In this document: positions 1 through 12,161 of the stretch, piece after piece
Layout: each line of letters begins with the position of its first letter
Numbering within the stretch: the first letter of the stretch is position 1
Origin: Timema cristinae
Lineage: Eukaryota > Arthropoda > Insecta > Phasmatodea > Timematidae
Assembly: GCA_039000515.1 (NCBI GenBank)
Contig: JBCFYV010000012.1
Location: 116,385,949 to 116,449,948 of the forward strand
Direction: 5' to 3'
DNA: 64,000 nucleotides
The notes under the pieces: generated by a model
The model's database searches: none
The model's input: only the letters and a program-made list of their open reading frames with translations
Told to the model about the DNA's origin: nothing
Translations under genes and position numbers: made by a program

Positions 1-583
<583 letters not shown>

Positions 584-654
584 ACACATTTGGGCTAACC
601 TGAACATTTAGCCTGCAGTACTACCGGTATCTACCTAAAATGCTTTGTCCCTTG

Positions 655-830
655 TATTATTACTCATCCTGGATTGACAGATAATGACACAGGATTAAGT
701 AAGATATAATGTAGAGTAAATGTACCAGCATTTGTGTAGAGAGAGTGTGAAACCATTTAGGGAAAATAAACAGTAAATCTAGCCAGGATTTGATTCTCGG
801 CCTCTTCCATTAGACCAGAATGACACCTTT
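655..830 (-). mobile_element. Degenerate SINE family A remnant
   Basis: The order of landmarks matches a reversed family A SINE: an AGAGAGAGTG..AAACCATTTAGG stretch, then a B-box-like GATTTGATTCTCGG, then a head-like stretch. The 3' palindrome and triplet tail are not recognisable. An old, eroded copy is the likeliest reading. Confidence 0.4.
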
Positions 831-2330
831 GTCTCTGAGTCCACCAATTTAGTATGGTGTAGAACCAGATAAAGGGTTTCGACCTGAACTTTAGAGGCAA
901 TGAGGGAGCTGCCTCTAGTGTGAGCCGAGGGTGGGATTTTTTTTATGAGATATTTAATTTTTTCTTGCACATAAGGTGTTTGAACTGTTCTAGGAAAGTT
1001 TCATTAACACAAAAAACTTTTTTTGAGAATGTTTGTTTACCAATACATTCAGTAATCATATTATTACAGTTTTGGATTCTCATAAGTATCAAGGTGTTCT
1101 GTGAATAGATTAATTTAATTTATCCAGAGCTTAAATTTATCAATTTTATTAAAAAAAAATTATGATTTTTGTTCCTGGAAGTTTCTTGACAGAAAATGAT
1201 CAAGTCAATTAGGTGGGTTTTTCAATTTTATTTTATGATTTAGAATTTTTACAGTGTTTAGTTTGTTATAATTGGAAATTTGCTTAAATTTTTTGTGTAT
1301 GAGTACTAGAAATCATGAAATTTCTAATACTGTAATTTAACACATAAAAAAAAAAGAATCTCACCATTAGTTCATACTATCCCCATGGTGTCTCACTCTC
1401 AAACCAGACAAATGCAGACCAAGTCCTTTTTATTCCTCCCTCACCCTTTGGTTAAAGCACCAATGCCCTTATGAGTCACTAATATACAAACAATATTTTT
1501 GTGCTGCTGTTTTTCATCAGGAAAAAAGAACATGGATGGCCTTCAAACTACAGCCAATCGGGATAGGCTTACAAATAATAATTTGTAAGAGAAAATCACC
1601 TAGGTACTGAAGCGTTTCTGTATTACGGGTCCCTACGTTGTGCGCCAATTGAAGTGTTATTGAAATATTTGTCCCGCATGATGGGCGCCAATTGAAGAAT
1701 TATTGGTGATTTAAATCTTGTATAATTAATACACACTTTTTATGTTGACATGTTTTTTATTTATAAATCTCAGTATATTTCAGGAGAAAATAGATCATGT
1801 TGAAATATATACGCGGCCTATAGTATGAGCGCGGACAGAAGTTGCAGTCTGAGTAGTTCAAGGACTGGACTCCAAGTGACTAGTGAGTAGTGAGCAATAC
1901 TGCCCTTACACTGCACCATCCTTCGTATATATCCATTACTCATGGAAGCTTCGAGAAGGTTGTGTTATAAAAAATTAAAATACAAGACAAAAACATCTCA
2001 GTTTTACTAGGAGCTTCGAGAGCCGGAAACTGACTCAAATTACCTTTTAAAATCTCTATTCGAATTTTCCAGAAGAGGAAGTTATTATTTAAAAATCTTA
2101 TATTGTCAACCTGACTTGACTAATGTCACGTGCGTGACGTCACTGATCAGTGGCTTTTGCCTTCTTAGAAGAAGAAGTGCTTTAAGCGCCATGTAATAGA
2201 TTATAATTTAAATAAAATTAATTATGTTTATAAAATTAGGACGATATTATTGTCAATGCTTTCACATACTTTTCAGGGGCAGTCAGTTACATTACAGTAC
2301 CGTAAGTTAATAATAAACATCATATTAGCA
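831..2330. other. No gene seen; AT-rich
   Basis: No supportable gene. A short duplicated motif, GCGCCAATTGAAG, occurs at about 1650 and again at about 1685. Nothing else stands out. Confidence 0.5.
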
Positions 2331-2539
2331 CTTACTGTGGAGTGTTCCCCAGTAGTGAGTGGGTCCACTTGAAGAGGAAATTGTGCCTCAGTTTGCTTGG
2401 GCCACCCTGTGGGGCAGTCACTAGCCCATTCAACAAGGCTAGATACAGGTCTAGGGCCGACTCGACTGATGCGGAAGAGTTGCGAGGGTCTGGAAGGAGC
2501 TCCAAAAGGCGATAGCGGGATGCTTTCAGGTCACTAATT

Positions 2540-2705
2540 CCAGAGGAACAAATAGTTGTAGTGCATCCCGGGGCCATATAGGACAGTGAGAAATAGTTAT
2601 AATGCATCCCAGGGACACAAAAGAATGTACAAATAAGTTGTGTATCCCAGGGACACAAACGACAGTAGGTAGGCCTACAAATAGTTGCAGTGTATACAAC
2701 TAAGA
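2540..2705. repeat. Degenerate tandem repeat (CCCAGGGACACAA motif)
   Basis: The phrases ATCCCAGGGACACAA, AAATAGTTG/ATA..TGCATCCC and ACAGT recur about every 45-55 bases across three imperfect units. A minus-strand reading frame at 2332-2838 runs through it, but its product is cysteine-rich and of no recognised family, so I do not call a gene. Confidence 0.5.
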
Positions 2706-3247
2706 AAGCCACCACAAAATTGACTTTAGATAGGACTAAGTAGTACTTAGCGTTTTGACACACCTCTTCTGAATTTAATAAAGGGCCTTCAAATGTCAAC
2801 TTACCTGCATACTTTGAGAGCCTCACAATCCTGTGCAATCATTTTCGTTTCAAAGGTGCTATGTGCAGTGGCTTTGAGTACATTTCTGTGAAACCAATGA
2901 GACATGGTTTGGCGAATATTCCCTTTTTTAATACCAAAATATTTTTAGTTGAATAATTGTTTTGATTAGACAATTATAATCTATGAGTGTCTCAGTAGAT
3001 TGCCATGGATCAAATAACAAGATTGCATTTTAGTGAGAGGATTCCTCTACGAACTATTGTTGATTGGATTGATGACTAGCTTTTATATACCAAGTTGGTC
3101 ATGGTAGCCATTAAGGCTTAAATTAAATATTAAACAGTAATTTTAATTTTTTAAGTTCAAGCAGTGGCGGCTCGTGTATAGGCACTGCAGAAATGCAGAA
3201 CCCCCTATTTCCACTTGATATTATCGATAACATTTAATATAATGAGA

Positions 3248-3505
3248 CCCGCCTCAGTGGCGTAGTTGGCTAACGCGCTTGTCGTGTTGAGCTCGACTGC
3301 TGAGGACGGGGAGATCGAGGTTAGAATCTTGGACGGGTGAACTGGAGGCGGTTTTTCCTAAATGGTTTTCCACTCTCCCTCCACGCAAATTCGGGTTCAC
3401 TTCCTCTAATTCAACCTTCCCAATTCCTAAATTCATTAACGTAATTAGTACTTAAAGCGTATAACCCGAATGGGTAGTAAAACACGGTGCTAATAATAAT
3501 AATTA
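3248..3505 (+). mobile_element. SINE family A, near full length, inside hAT
   Basis: tRNA-derived head with A-box-like TGGCGTAGTTGG and B-box-like GAGGTTAGAATCTTGG, a body with CTAAATGGTTTTCCACTCTC and CACGCAAATTCGGGTTCACT, then the shared 3' domain (CGTATAACCCGAATGGGT, AGTAAAACACGGTGC) ending in (TAA)n. It inserted into the hAT element, so it is younger than that element. Confidence 0.9.
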
Positions 3506-4044
3506 TATTATTATTAATATAATGAGTCCTTTTTTCTTTAATTCTTTATTTATTTTTGTAGTACAAATAATATATTCCTTAAGCTTAATGTCAGTACTTC
3601 AGTAGCCATCCCCCATTTATGAAAAAGATACAAAAATCTTTGTATGGAACTGCGCGCTTTACAGTGCCAGTGACGTAGTGTTTGACTGTTGTGCGCATGT
3701 GCACATAGGATGGGGTGGGGAGGAAGGGGGACTGCCAGGTAAAGAGAGCACTGTTGCTCTCACAGTGCCGGCTCTGGCGTTATGGTGGAAGGAAGTTTTT
3801 TTTTACTCAGCGTGTGTTGTGCTTAAAAACCGTGTACCATATTCTTGAATGTGATAAAATGTAGAAGAGTGTAGAATTAGATTAATATTATGCTTCCAGC
3901 TATTCTATTTGATTCATTTTATTTTGGTTCTTTTATTTAACAGAAAACTTTAACCATGGTCTTGCATCCCCAAGAAATAAGTTTTGTGACTATAAGTGAA
4001 CTTACCAACAGCTTAAGTTTTCACAGCTATCCCTCCATGATAAA

Positions 4045-4203
4045 GTTACAGTTAAGAAAAGAGGCCGTTCAACACCTGATATTCTAATATCTCAGCCAGG
4101 CAAAAGCAACAAGAAATATATTCGTAGCTTTATTATTCTGAATGGTACCAACGGAAAAGTTGGCTTTGCGCTGTCATCCAAACATCAAGAAGAAAATTAT
4201 TGA
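4045..4203 (+). pseudogene. hAT transposase N-terminal (TTF-type) fragment
   Basis: An open stretch of about 52 codons contains GRSTPDILISQPGKSNKKY and ends in TGA. This resembles the region before the TTF-type zinc finger of hAT transposases, where a GRP-x-PDL-x-IS motif is common. No downstream domain follows in frame, so it is a remnant left by internal deletion. Family assignment is from recalled motif similarity. Confidence 0.6.
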
Positions 4204-4443
4204 GCTTTTGCGCAAATTAAAACAAGAAGAATGGATTTCATTTTTAAATGAATAGATCAAGATTGAACTGTAACAATTTAAGTTAAAGTAAGTAAAAATT
4301 TTGGTTTTTTTGTTAAGATTTTATCAAGTTTCTGAATAAATTTTCTTTTTATACATTTTTTTTTCTTTTAGACAATTTTAAAACAAAGGCTAAACATTTT
4401 CTGGAGCAGCTCCCCCATTAATTTTAGCTACGAGCCACCACTA

Positions 4444-5126
4444 AGTTCAAAAATGTATTCCTTTAAACTTGCCAGAAAACAAAGTTTACACCATCTTCTA
4501 TACAAGTTAAACGATATCAAAATTAAAGCACAAAAAAATATGTACAGCCAGTAGCTACTATTTTGATGTTTAATATCAAAATTAAAATATAACCAAATAT
4601 TTATAGCCAGTAGCCATCATTTTGATATAATGTTTAAAGCTACTAACACCTGGCAGCTCTCCCACACCCACAAAAAAATCCCTTGCGTCACATTCAATTT
4701 TAAAACACATTAAGACAAAATTACTTCAATTTGACGATGATTTGTATTGCAAAGCTACGCACAATTTATCTCTATAATATAACTGGATAGACATGTGCAG
4801 CTACAATTTTCGAGCTGTCGTCTGGACACCATTGTGTAAGAGAGAATAAAACTTTCTGGTTTCTCTTTCTCGGTAACACACATTCAAGGCATTTGGGTAT
4901 TTTACACCACTTGCTAGTTTTTATGAAAATATGAGCTATATCAATTTATGATTAGTTAAACGAAATAAATGTGTATTAAAAGGTCTTAAGAGCATAACTA
5001 AGTTCAACATTCGTGACTTGTTTCTTTAAATAAGTCTATGTAGGCCAATATAGTAATACTTCCTCCGAGCCTATAACCTAAATGATCGTTTGAACGTAAG
5101 ACTTTTACACAAAGTTTTCATTCTAA
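4444..5126. other. Intergenic spacer between two hAT elements
   Basis: AT-rich. It contains a local duplication (about 4510-4560 and 4570-4630) sharing ATATCAAAATTAAA and GCCAGTAGC. No gene seen. Confidence 0.5.
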
Positions 5127-5463
5127 CAGAGGCGTATCTAGAGTATTTGACACCCGGGGAGGGTCCTTCCTTTGTCACTCCCCATAAATACTGTAACTAT
5201 TAGATTTTAACACATGCAAAACAAATAGTTAATTTTTCAATTAAATTTTAAACAGTACAGTACTTACACAAACAAGCTGAAAAAAAAATCAAGAAAAAAA
5301 TGCAGGTAGTTGAAAATTCGATGAAAAAATTACACTGCATCTTATTTTATTTAAAACAAAAACACTAAATCCAGTTTCAACGCTTTGCCTATTCTTAAAA
5401 GATTCACAGCCTCTTGTTTTCTAGCCTTAATTTCTGCAAAACAACTGATGACCTCAACCAAAT

Positions 5464-5787
5464 TCACCTTTCTTGCATATTCATGTTAAATTGAAAGTAA
5501 AGCCAGATTTTTAAATCTTGCCTGGCTCTTAGTGGAGCGTAGGTACTCTTTATCAATTTTAATTGGGGAAAACGTATTTCACATGCAGTCAGAACGATCT
5601 TAACCACAATAATAAGCTTGGCGGAGATTCGCCAAAGATCCCATTTCACAATAAACTCAAGAAACTGCAAGGCCATCAATTTATTTACCTCTTCAACAAT
5701 GATTTTGGCAACCTTACAACGCCTCCACACTCGTTCAATTTCCACACCATTATCTTCATCAGAGAATTCATATAGAATCTGAGTCAA
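5464..5787 (-). pseudogene. hAT transposase C-terminal dimerisation remnant
   Basis: The minus strand encodes 107 codons ending with CEIRFPQLKLIKSTYAPLRA and then RQDLKIWLYF. The hAT C-terminal dimerisation domain typically has ERSFSKLKLIK-like, then LR-x(4)-QERL-like, then a hydrophobic helix; the order and spacing here match, although ERSFS is eroded to EIRFP. Upstream on the same strand (to about 6900) the reading is broken in all frames. The gene is dead. What is visible is the motif order; the family call is inference from it. Confidence 0.6.
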
Positions 5788-7274
5788 ATTTGGAATATTA
5801 TTTTGAAGTTATTCTTCTTCTGTTACCACAAACAAAGTGCTTGGCTGAATAACAGCGAATATAGATTGAATTGTATCCATTTCCTTAGAACGAATCTTCA
5901 ATTCAATTCAATCTTCAAAGTGATCAAGATATTTAAGCGTCACCTTTTTAATTCCTGTGGCAATGTGAGACCAACATCTTTGTTATCCTCCTGGCATCCT
6001 TTTTCGGAGCTTTAATTTCCCTCTTTTCTCCGTAGAAATAACCAATTCTTCATACTTGTTAGTTGCATAGTGAATGGCCTTTCCTCAATTTCATCTTGAT
6101 AATCTTTAAGAAACAATTTTAAATTTTGGAGTTTCACAGTGCACATTTCCAGACTGATTTCAAGCGTTTAGAAATACTTTTGTGTGAAATTATTTTCTTC
6201 TAGAACTTCACACCAGAAAGAAGGTAGCGCTTAAAAGAGGAATCACAAACAGCTGACAGCAAAATTTGGGATGATCCTCCCGTGTTCTCATTTACTTTAG
6301 AATCGCATAATACTTCAAGGGTTAGGTCAGCTTTTCAAAATTTGCCTTCGCTGGTTTCACAGTCATATGGAGCACTCCATCTTGACATAGAAAATATTTA
6401 ACTGTCATTCCTACAAAATTTACCATTTATGAGATGAGGCTGAAAATAAGATGGAGACGCTCTCCAAAGTTTCAAAATAGAAGATTCAGGCCGTCGAAAA
6501 TAAAGAACAGTTTAGTGAACTCCAGAAATCTTACAAGTCAATAAGGCAGGAAACTCCTAACAGAAAAATTAGTGAAGTAAACACTGTAAACAGCCCATCA
6601 GACTAGGCCCAGGGTCGAACGATCTTGGGGGCGCAAAGCAAAGTTGAGCAAGCATCTCTGACGATGTGGTGCCCTGAGAAAAAGCTTATCAAGTGCAGGT
6701 ATTGAACTGTACAAACCAACCAGAGAGAACTGGTATTGAAAAAAATATATAGTTAAACTTGAAATTGAAAATAAAGTTCATATGTTAAAGCCTGAAACTT
6801 TTTACAACCGTAAACGGGATGATCGATCACCTTAGGAGTAGAAAATTCAAGCATACCGAATGCATTTCATGGATTTTCAAAAAATTTGCCATGCCCTAAT
6901 ATTGCTACCAATATGTATACTATAGGAGGCAGTTGTCTATTTTCTCTTTTAACATACATCAGCTGTCAGACAACAAAACTTTGTTTTATATTTAACCTGA
7001 AGCACAAGGTAGAAAGGGTTCCAATGAAGTTGCTTCATTTCTACCCATTGCATTACTTTATTCTTGATCCGGAGGTAGAATAGCTAAAAATATTATGTGA
7101 TTTTGTGGGGACCAGAACAAAAACTACACTCTATTCAGGTATTCACATTAACTAGTTCATGTCAACAAGCGCCTCAGTTCAGTTAACATCACTTTCCCAT
7201 TCACGGCATTCATACCTTGAATGTGATAACGATATGGGTTTTGTAAACACTAAAACTGTAACCAATTTCCACAG

Positions 7275-7834
7275 GATTGGATGAATGTAATAGAAGCAGT
7301 GCGTGCCAATCCAAAACCTTTCACTGTGGTGGAGGTTTATGATGGACTAATATGAGACTGGGCTTGCTTTTTGGACCCTCTCTTTAAAAATAAATATTAA
7401 TTTCTCTCTCGGCCTGTTTGAAGCTGAAGATAGAAGAAGATCACCCTCGTCTGGTAATTTATCGTGATTCTTTCAATGGAGCTTGGGATACATCTGTGGT
7501 TACCCTTCCAAAAAGGCAATGCAAGAATAGGGACGATCTTTTTCCAGGCGAGTTCCACTCTCCTGCCCGTTTATACAATGGTAAGTATGTTATTGACTTA
7601 TTAAATATAATATTTTATTAGATTTTATTGGTGATGAAATCTGAGTAGATGAATATTTTTATATTGATTCTATTATTTATTTTGTCGCTTGTTGATTTAT
7701 GGAAAGTTTCATTTTCAGGATTGATACCGATTTATAGCGAAAAATATGAGGACTTACAGGTGTTAAAAAATTCTGCTCTCCTGAAACACAGGAATACTTC
7801 AGCAAACTACCCAAGATTGAAAAAATTTAAATAA
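7275..7834 (+). pseudogene. Unrecognised multi-exon coding remnant with frameshift
   Basis: Three exon-like pieces lie in a row. The first follows TTTCCACAG at 7274 and reads DWMNVIEAVRANPKPFTVVE before a stop at TATGA. The second covers about 7418-7581, includes DDLFPGEFHSPARLYN, and ends at a strong donor AATG|GTAAGTATG. The third starts after TTTCATTTTCAG at 7720, joins in phase 1 to continue the frame (GLIPIYSEKYEDLQVLK), and ends at 7834. A one-base shift in the A-run near 7768 gives a more protein-like end (FCSPETQEYFSKLPKIEKI), so one base seems lost. I do not recognise the family. It may be transposon-derived, because it sits inside a hAT-like element, or a captured host gene. Confidence 0.45.
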
Positions 7835-9235
7835 TTAAACAGTGGCATAAAGTAAACAACAGTACTTTAAACGTATATGCTGATAATGTGTTTAAAAGTG
7901 AATAAAAAAGTGCATTGTTGTGAATATTTTATTTGTGTATTTGTTTACATAATATTTTAATATATTATGGATAGCTATTTTTTTATGTACTGTACATAGG
8001 TATGTATTATGTTTATGTTCAACATTATATCAACTTTGTTTTTTTATTGTTGGTGGGTTATTATTTAAAATTATACTTTTGAGTATTCAATACCAGGGAA
8101 AAAACAGGTAAGTCAATGACTTGTCTGTTTACTTCTTGGTAATGATGTACCTTGGAAGGAAAATTTACAAAAAAAGTAAATCTAAATATAATTTCAAATC
8201 AGTGCAACACACTACACATGTTCAAAAATATATATGTTAATAATTTAAAAATTAAATTAAAAAATAATGGGAGAAACTGTGTTTTATTTAGTTTTGAACT
8301 TTTGAAACCCTCTCCTGAAAAGTTTGTATTTTTGACTTACTGGTTTTTCCCCTGTGCAGTTCATTTTCAATTATAAATTTGTCTAATGACAAAAAAATAA
8401 TATTCAATCAATACAAAAAGTAAATATAACATTTCTGGAGAAAGGATGGACATCAATGTAATGCTCATGTGAGTGATCAATCCTGGGTAAAGACAATCAA
8501 GCGCACTTAATTACATAGAATAACACATTAAAGAGTTATATTTAATAAATGTGATATTATTAAACATGAATAACATTCAATGACGGTAAAAGTAACATAC
8601 TAGATACTTACCTAAACAACCAAACCAGATATGGAAGTACGCTCAAAAAATAAATGTGTCACCCTTGTTGTTTATGTTGAACACAATTAACAACATCTTA
8701 ACACAATCGCAGAGCAATACAGCTACAGACTGGTTAAGTGTGACACTTAACGTCAAAATGCTCTCCTTTCGATGTACGCTTTCGCACGCAATTTCTTCAC
8801 TCACGTGCATTGGGCAGTAAGAATAAAGCTGTCCACGCATGGACATGATAGACATGACTCCCCTTACAAAATTACCCTAAATTTTATGGCACCCTTAATA
8901 GCACACTTTCTCCTGCTATCCGTAATCACAATGCAACTAGCAGTTTTCATCAGGGATATTTTTTTTTAATTTATGCAATTTTTATTTTAGTTTGGTAACT
9001 ACAAACTGGTACTAATAGTTCAACTCTCCCGATGGCACCCCTTTCTTAGTTGTCACCAGGGGAGGACCACCCCTCTAGCCTCCTCCCTCCTTAGTACACC
9101 ACTGCATTTGAACAAAAGTTATCAGGGTTTTATAAACCTTGTTTAATTATGGTTATCAAACATTAAATTTAATATGGTTGCTGAAAGCAATATAAAAGTT
9201 GAGAGTCAACTTTAAATATATTGTACTAATATAGT

Positions 9236-10180
9236 CAGGGCGGCTCGTCCCTAAGGCGTGGAGGCGCGCGCCCCCCAACCCCACGAATCCTCAGTTCCTT
9301 TTAAAGTTATTATTCGCACTCTCACGACAATTTTATCTTACCATAATAGTTTCAAGAAAAATATGTTTTTGGTTTAAGTAATAGCAGGCAATGTTTTTAA
9401 AATGGCATGCGGTTGGGCGCGAGGCGGTCAGCGCCTGATATTGTTAACCAAACCTTCCCACCTTTTCACCTCTTATCTTCAAATGGCATGCAGTCAGGCG
9501 CGCGACGGTCAGCGCCTGACATAGTAAGACCAAACCTTCCCTCCCCTTAACCCGTTGTCCTCCTCCTGCTATAGCTAGCATTGCTTTTTCTTCTTTTGAA
9601 GGCGCACTCCCTTACGCGCCCTAAGGTTGAAAGCTTGTGAAATGTGTATAGCGTGAACCAGCAATAATTCTTGTCAGTCATCCTGCGTGCTCCTGCATCT
9701 TGAGGATGTGTGTGGCGTGTGTGCTTATAATAATATTATGTAGGATTATTTTAGGATAATGTTTATTTAAGTTATATGTTTTAATACTTTTTGTAACTAG
9801 GCTTAATATGAATAGTTCAATCCAGGCGCTTAAGACAACGAGTATTGCAAGATTAACTCTTGATCAAAGAAGAGAAGAGAATTCATTAGGTAGGCCATGT
9901 CCTGAATTTTGTATGGAACAAAGTGAAAACATACATACCTATATATTTATGCACATTACACAGCTGCCGAGTTTCTACAACACATCCACGTCCTTTGGGG
10001 GAAGTCTTTTTTTTTTATCTTTCCATGTTATTTGTGATATTAATTTTTGAGTTTAACTAAATGAATATTTAGCAAAACATATTCCGAAATTTGTGTCTTC
10101 TTTTAAATATATTATTTAGAAATAATTTATGAATTAAACAGGCTGCACCCTCCAGCTTCTAAAGTGACGAGCCGCCACTG
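9236..10180 (+). mobile_element. hAT transposon copy with perfect 8-bp duplication
   Basis: The left end is CAGGGCGGCTCGTC and the right end GACGAGCCGCCACTG (inverted). It is flanked by AATATAGT at 9228-9235 and again at 10181-10188, 8 of 8. The ends belong to the same family as the element at 3162-4443. Length is 945 bases. It keeps a short transposase N-terminal piece and two copies of an inner phrase, CAGGCGCG..GGTCAGCGCCTGA, at about 9410 and 9495. Non-autonomous. Confidence 0.92.
9808..9930 (+). pseudogene. hAT transposase N-terminal fragment
   Basis: Starts MNSSIQALKTTSIARLTLDQ and continues to a LGRPCPEF motif. It corresponds to the GRP-x-P(D/E) motif region seen in the related element at 4045-4203. 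The frame soon runs into low-complexity sequence, so only the first 40 or so residues are meaningful. Confidence 0.5.
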
Positions 10181-11935
10181 AATATAGTTATGCTTTATGT
10201 AGACACTTCGAAGATGATCTTTGAAAGAAAAACAAGTTTTATGGTGCAATATATTGAAATTACTTCTCAAATGCATGTGATTCTCCATGGATGAAGTATT
10301 AAAATGTTATTTTACATACAGTACTTTAAAGAAAAATACACTTCATACATGGCTTTTTTTAATATATGAGAGGGGTCCAAAACAGTATCATTACAACCAG
10401 TAAAAATTAGGCGATACATATTTTTTTTATTTATTTTTACCTTCATGTTAGAAGCTCCCCACTCAATGATAACATATAGGTGTTAGCATTAAAATAAATT
10501 GGAATATATTTTTTTCCCACACTATTAATAAGAATATTTTATCAATGTAATCAACTATATAAAATGACCTTCATTCAACGCGATAACAACTTCTGAATGT
10601 AAAGATATGCATGCCATCATGTTGCAGGGTAAGTAGTTGATTCTAGTCACAGATAAACTAATGATTTCCCCCAAAGGTATCCTACATTTTAAAATGAGTT
10701 TTGTTGAATGATGTTTGTGATGTACTTCTAGGTGGAGTAAAAATTATGTCACAACAATAGTGCAAACATTTACATTAAGTTATGTGACGTTATTTGCCAC
10801 CCTACCTTGTATTTCCTTATGTTTTCTACTTTTTGTGAACAATTTCCTAATTATTTTCGCAATAATTTAAGCACTTCGAAGTTAGGCCACACGCTGGTTG
10901 CCGGCCAGACTAATAATACTATTTATATCTATTAAATTAAATAAAAGGACGGAACAACGTATTACATTGTTTTAAATAATCTAAATAAGGAATTTTGATT
11001 ATAAGAAGAATAACACTTACCTTCTATTAAACATTTCATCATCCCGTTAAGAAGTCTGTTGACTTATTTATAATGAACATCAGCCATGTTTGATTTCAAC
11101 GCATGCGCAGTTTTATCAAACAAGTGAGTAAAAGAAGAAACAAAGCTCGATGTAAATAACTCAAAACAAGCGCGTTTTTCAATTCTGACAGATGGAAATA
11201 AACATTTAATTCTTTAAGAAGAAAAAATACTGTTCATTTTCATTAACATACTGTTCAATATTTGGTTAAACCTGCATTTTATTTGATTTTTCCTAGTCCA
11301 TAGCCATCATTTATCTTTTGGTTTTATATTTATATTTGTTTTCTCTCTGGACTTGGAGGTAAAGAATAGAACCTTTTTAAATTTGGTTTTGGAAGATTCT
11401 TTATAATAGAGGACGTCTTCTTCTTCTGAGTGGTTTTAACATGGAATCAAATCTGTGTAGCTCCGAATTAAAATTATTTTTAAAATGGATTAAAGGTGTT
11501 GAATGAAAGTACATGTGGTGGAATGAAAAAGGAAGTGTGTGTACAATAACCAGATTGTTTATTTTCGTTTCATTTGCGTAAGAATTCAAACAAATTACTA
11601 GAGTGTAACAAATCTCTGAAGTTGGTGTCAATATGGACTAATTCAGTGGTGAGTCCAAGCCAACTCTTCAACTATAAATTATTATAATTTTTTTTTGTTT
11701 CTCCTATAAAATAAGAATTCTTTCAGAAAGACAGACCAATGTAGAGAATTATCATTTCATTTTATGTTTAATTATTAAAAATTTTTTTTTTTGTTTTGTC
11801 TCAACAATACTGTTCTATACTTTAACTTAGATTTATATTTACCCGGAATTCCTTAGGTAGACTTGGGATGTGGTAAAGTGGAAAACAATAATAAATCCAC
11901 AAAAGTGCCAACAATTGTTATTTTATGCATTTATT
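10181..11935. other. No gene seen; AT-rich
   Basis: No open frame of note and no recognised repeat, apart from short poly-T runs. A small minus-strand frame at 11401-11631 ends in an arginine run with no other feature. Confidence 0.5.
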
Positions 11936-12161
11936 TTTTTATTGTCTAAATTACATTTTGTTCCAACAAACCATTTTATCTGAATTGTTCATGTTTTTTA
12001 GTTTTAAGTTTACCCAGTGGTCTCGAGTATTGAGAGTCGTAGTGCCAATTTTTATTGTCTAAATTACATTTTGTTCCAACAAACCATTTTATCTGAATTG
12101 TTCATGTTTTTTAGTTTTAAGTTTACCCAGTGGTCTCGAGTATTGAGAGTCGTAGTGCCAA
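11936..12161. repeat. Perfect 113-bp tandem duplication
   Basis: The block that starts at ATTGTCTAAATTACATTTTG (11941) and ends at GTAGTGCCAAT repeats from 12054 with period 113 and no mismatch that I can find. Two copies only. Such identity in AT-rich intergenic DNA means either a recent duplication or an assembly artefact. Confidence 0.9.

Larger units (their letters stand above)
3162..4443. mobile_element. hAT-type DNA transposon, deletion derivative
   Basis: The left end reads CAGTGGCGGCTCGT and the right end ACGAGCCACCACT, which is its near-perfect inverted complement. It is flanked by an 8-base target duplication, AGTTCAAG at 3154-3161 and AGTTCAAA at 4444-4451 (7 of 8). An 8-bp duplication with CAGTGGC ends is typical of the hAT superfamily. 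Inside are a SINE (3248-3505) and a fragment of transposase N-terminus (4045-4203). It cannot be autonomous. Confidence 0.85.
5127..9104 (-). mobile_element. Probable 4-kb hAT transposon, degenerate
   Basis: The left end is CAGAGGCGTATCTAGAG. The right end, read inward, is CAGTGGTGTACTAAGGAGG, and both are followed by CCCGGGGAGG / CCTCCCCTGG-like G-rich stretches. The flanks CATTCTAA (5119-5126) and CATTTGAA (9105-9112) match at 6 of 8, which fits an aged 8-bp duplication. A hAT dimerisation-domain remnant lies on the minus strand near the left end, as expected for one transposase gene read leftward. The middle holds an unrelated plus-strand coding remnant (7275-7834), so the element may be composite. 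Confidence 0.55.

Noticed and set aside
2332..2838. 168-codon minus-strand frame
   Set aside because: It overlaps a degenerate tandem repeat, has no recognisable domain, and the peptide does not look globular.
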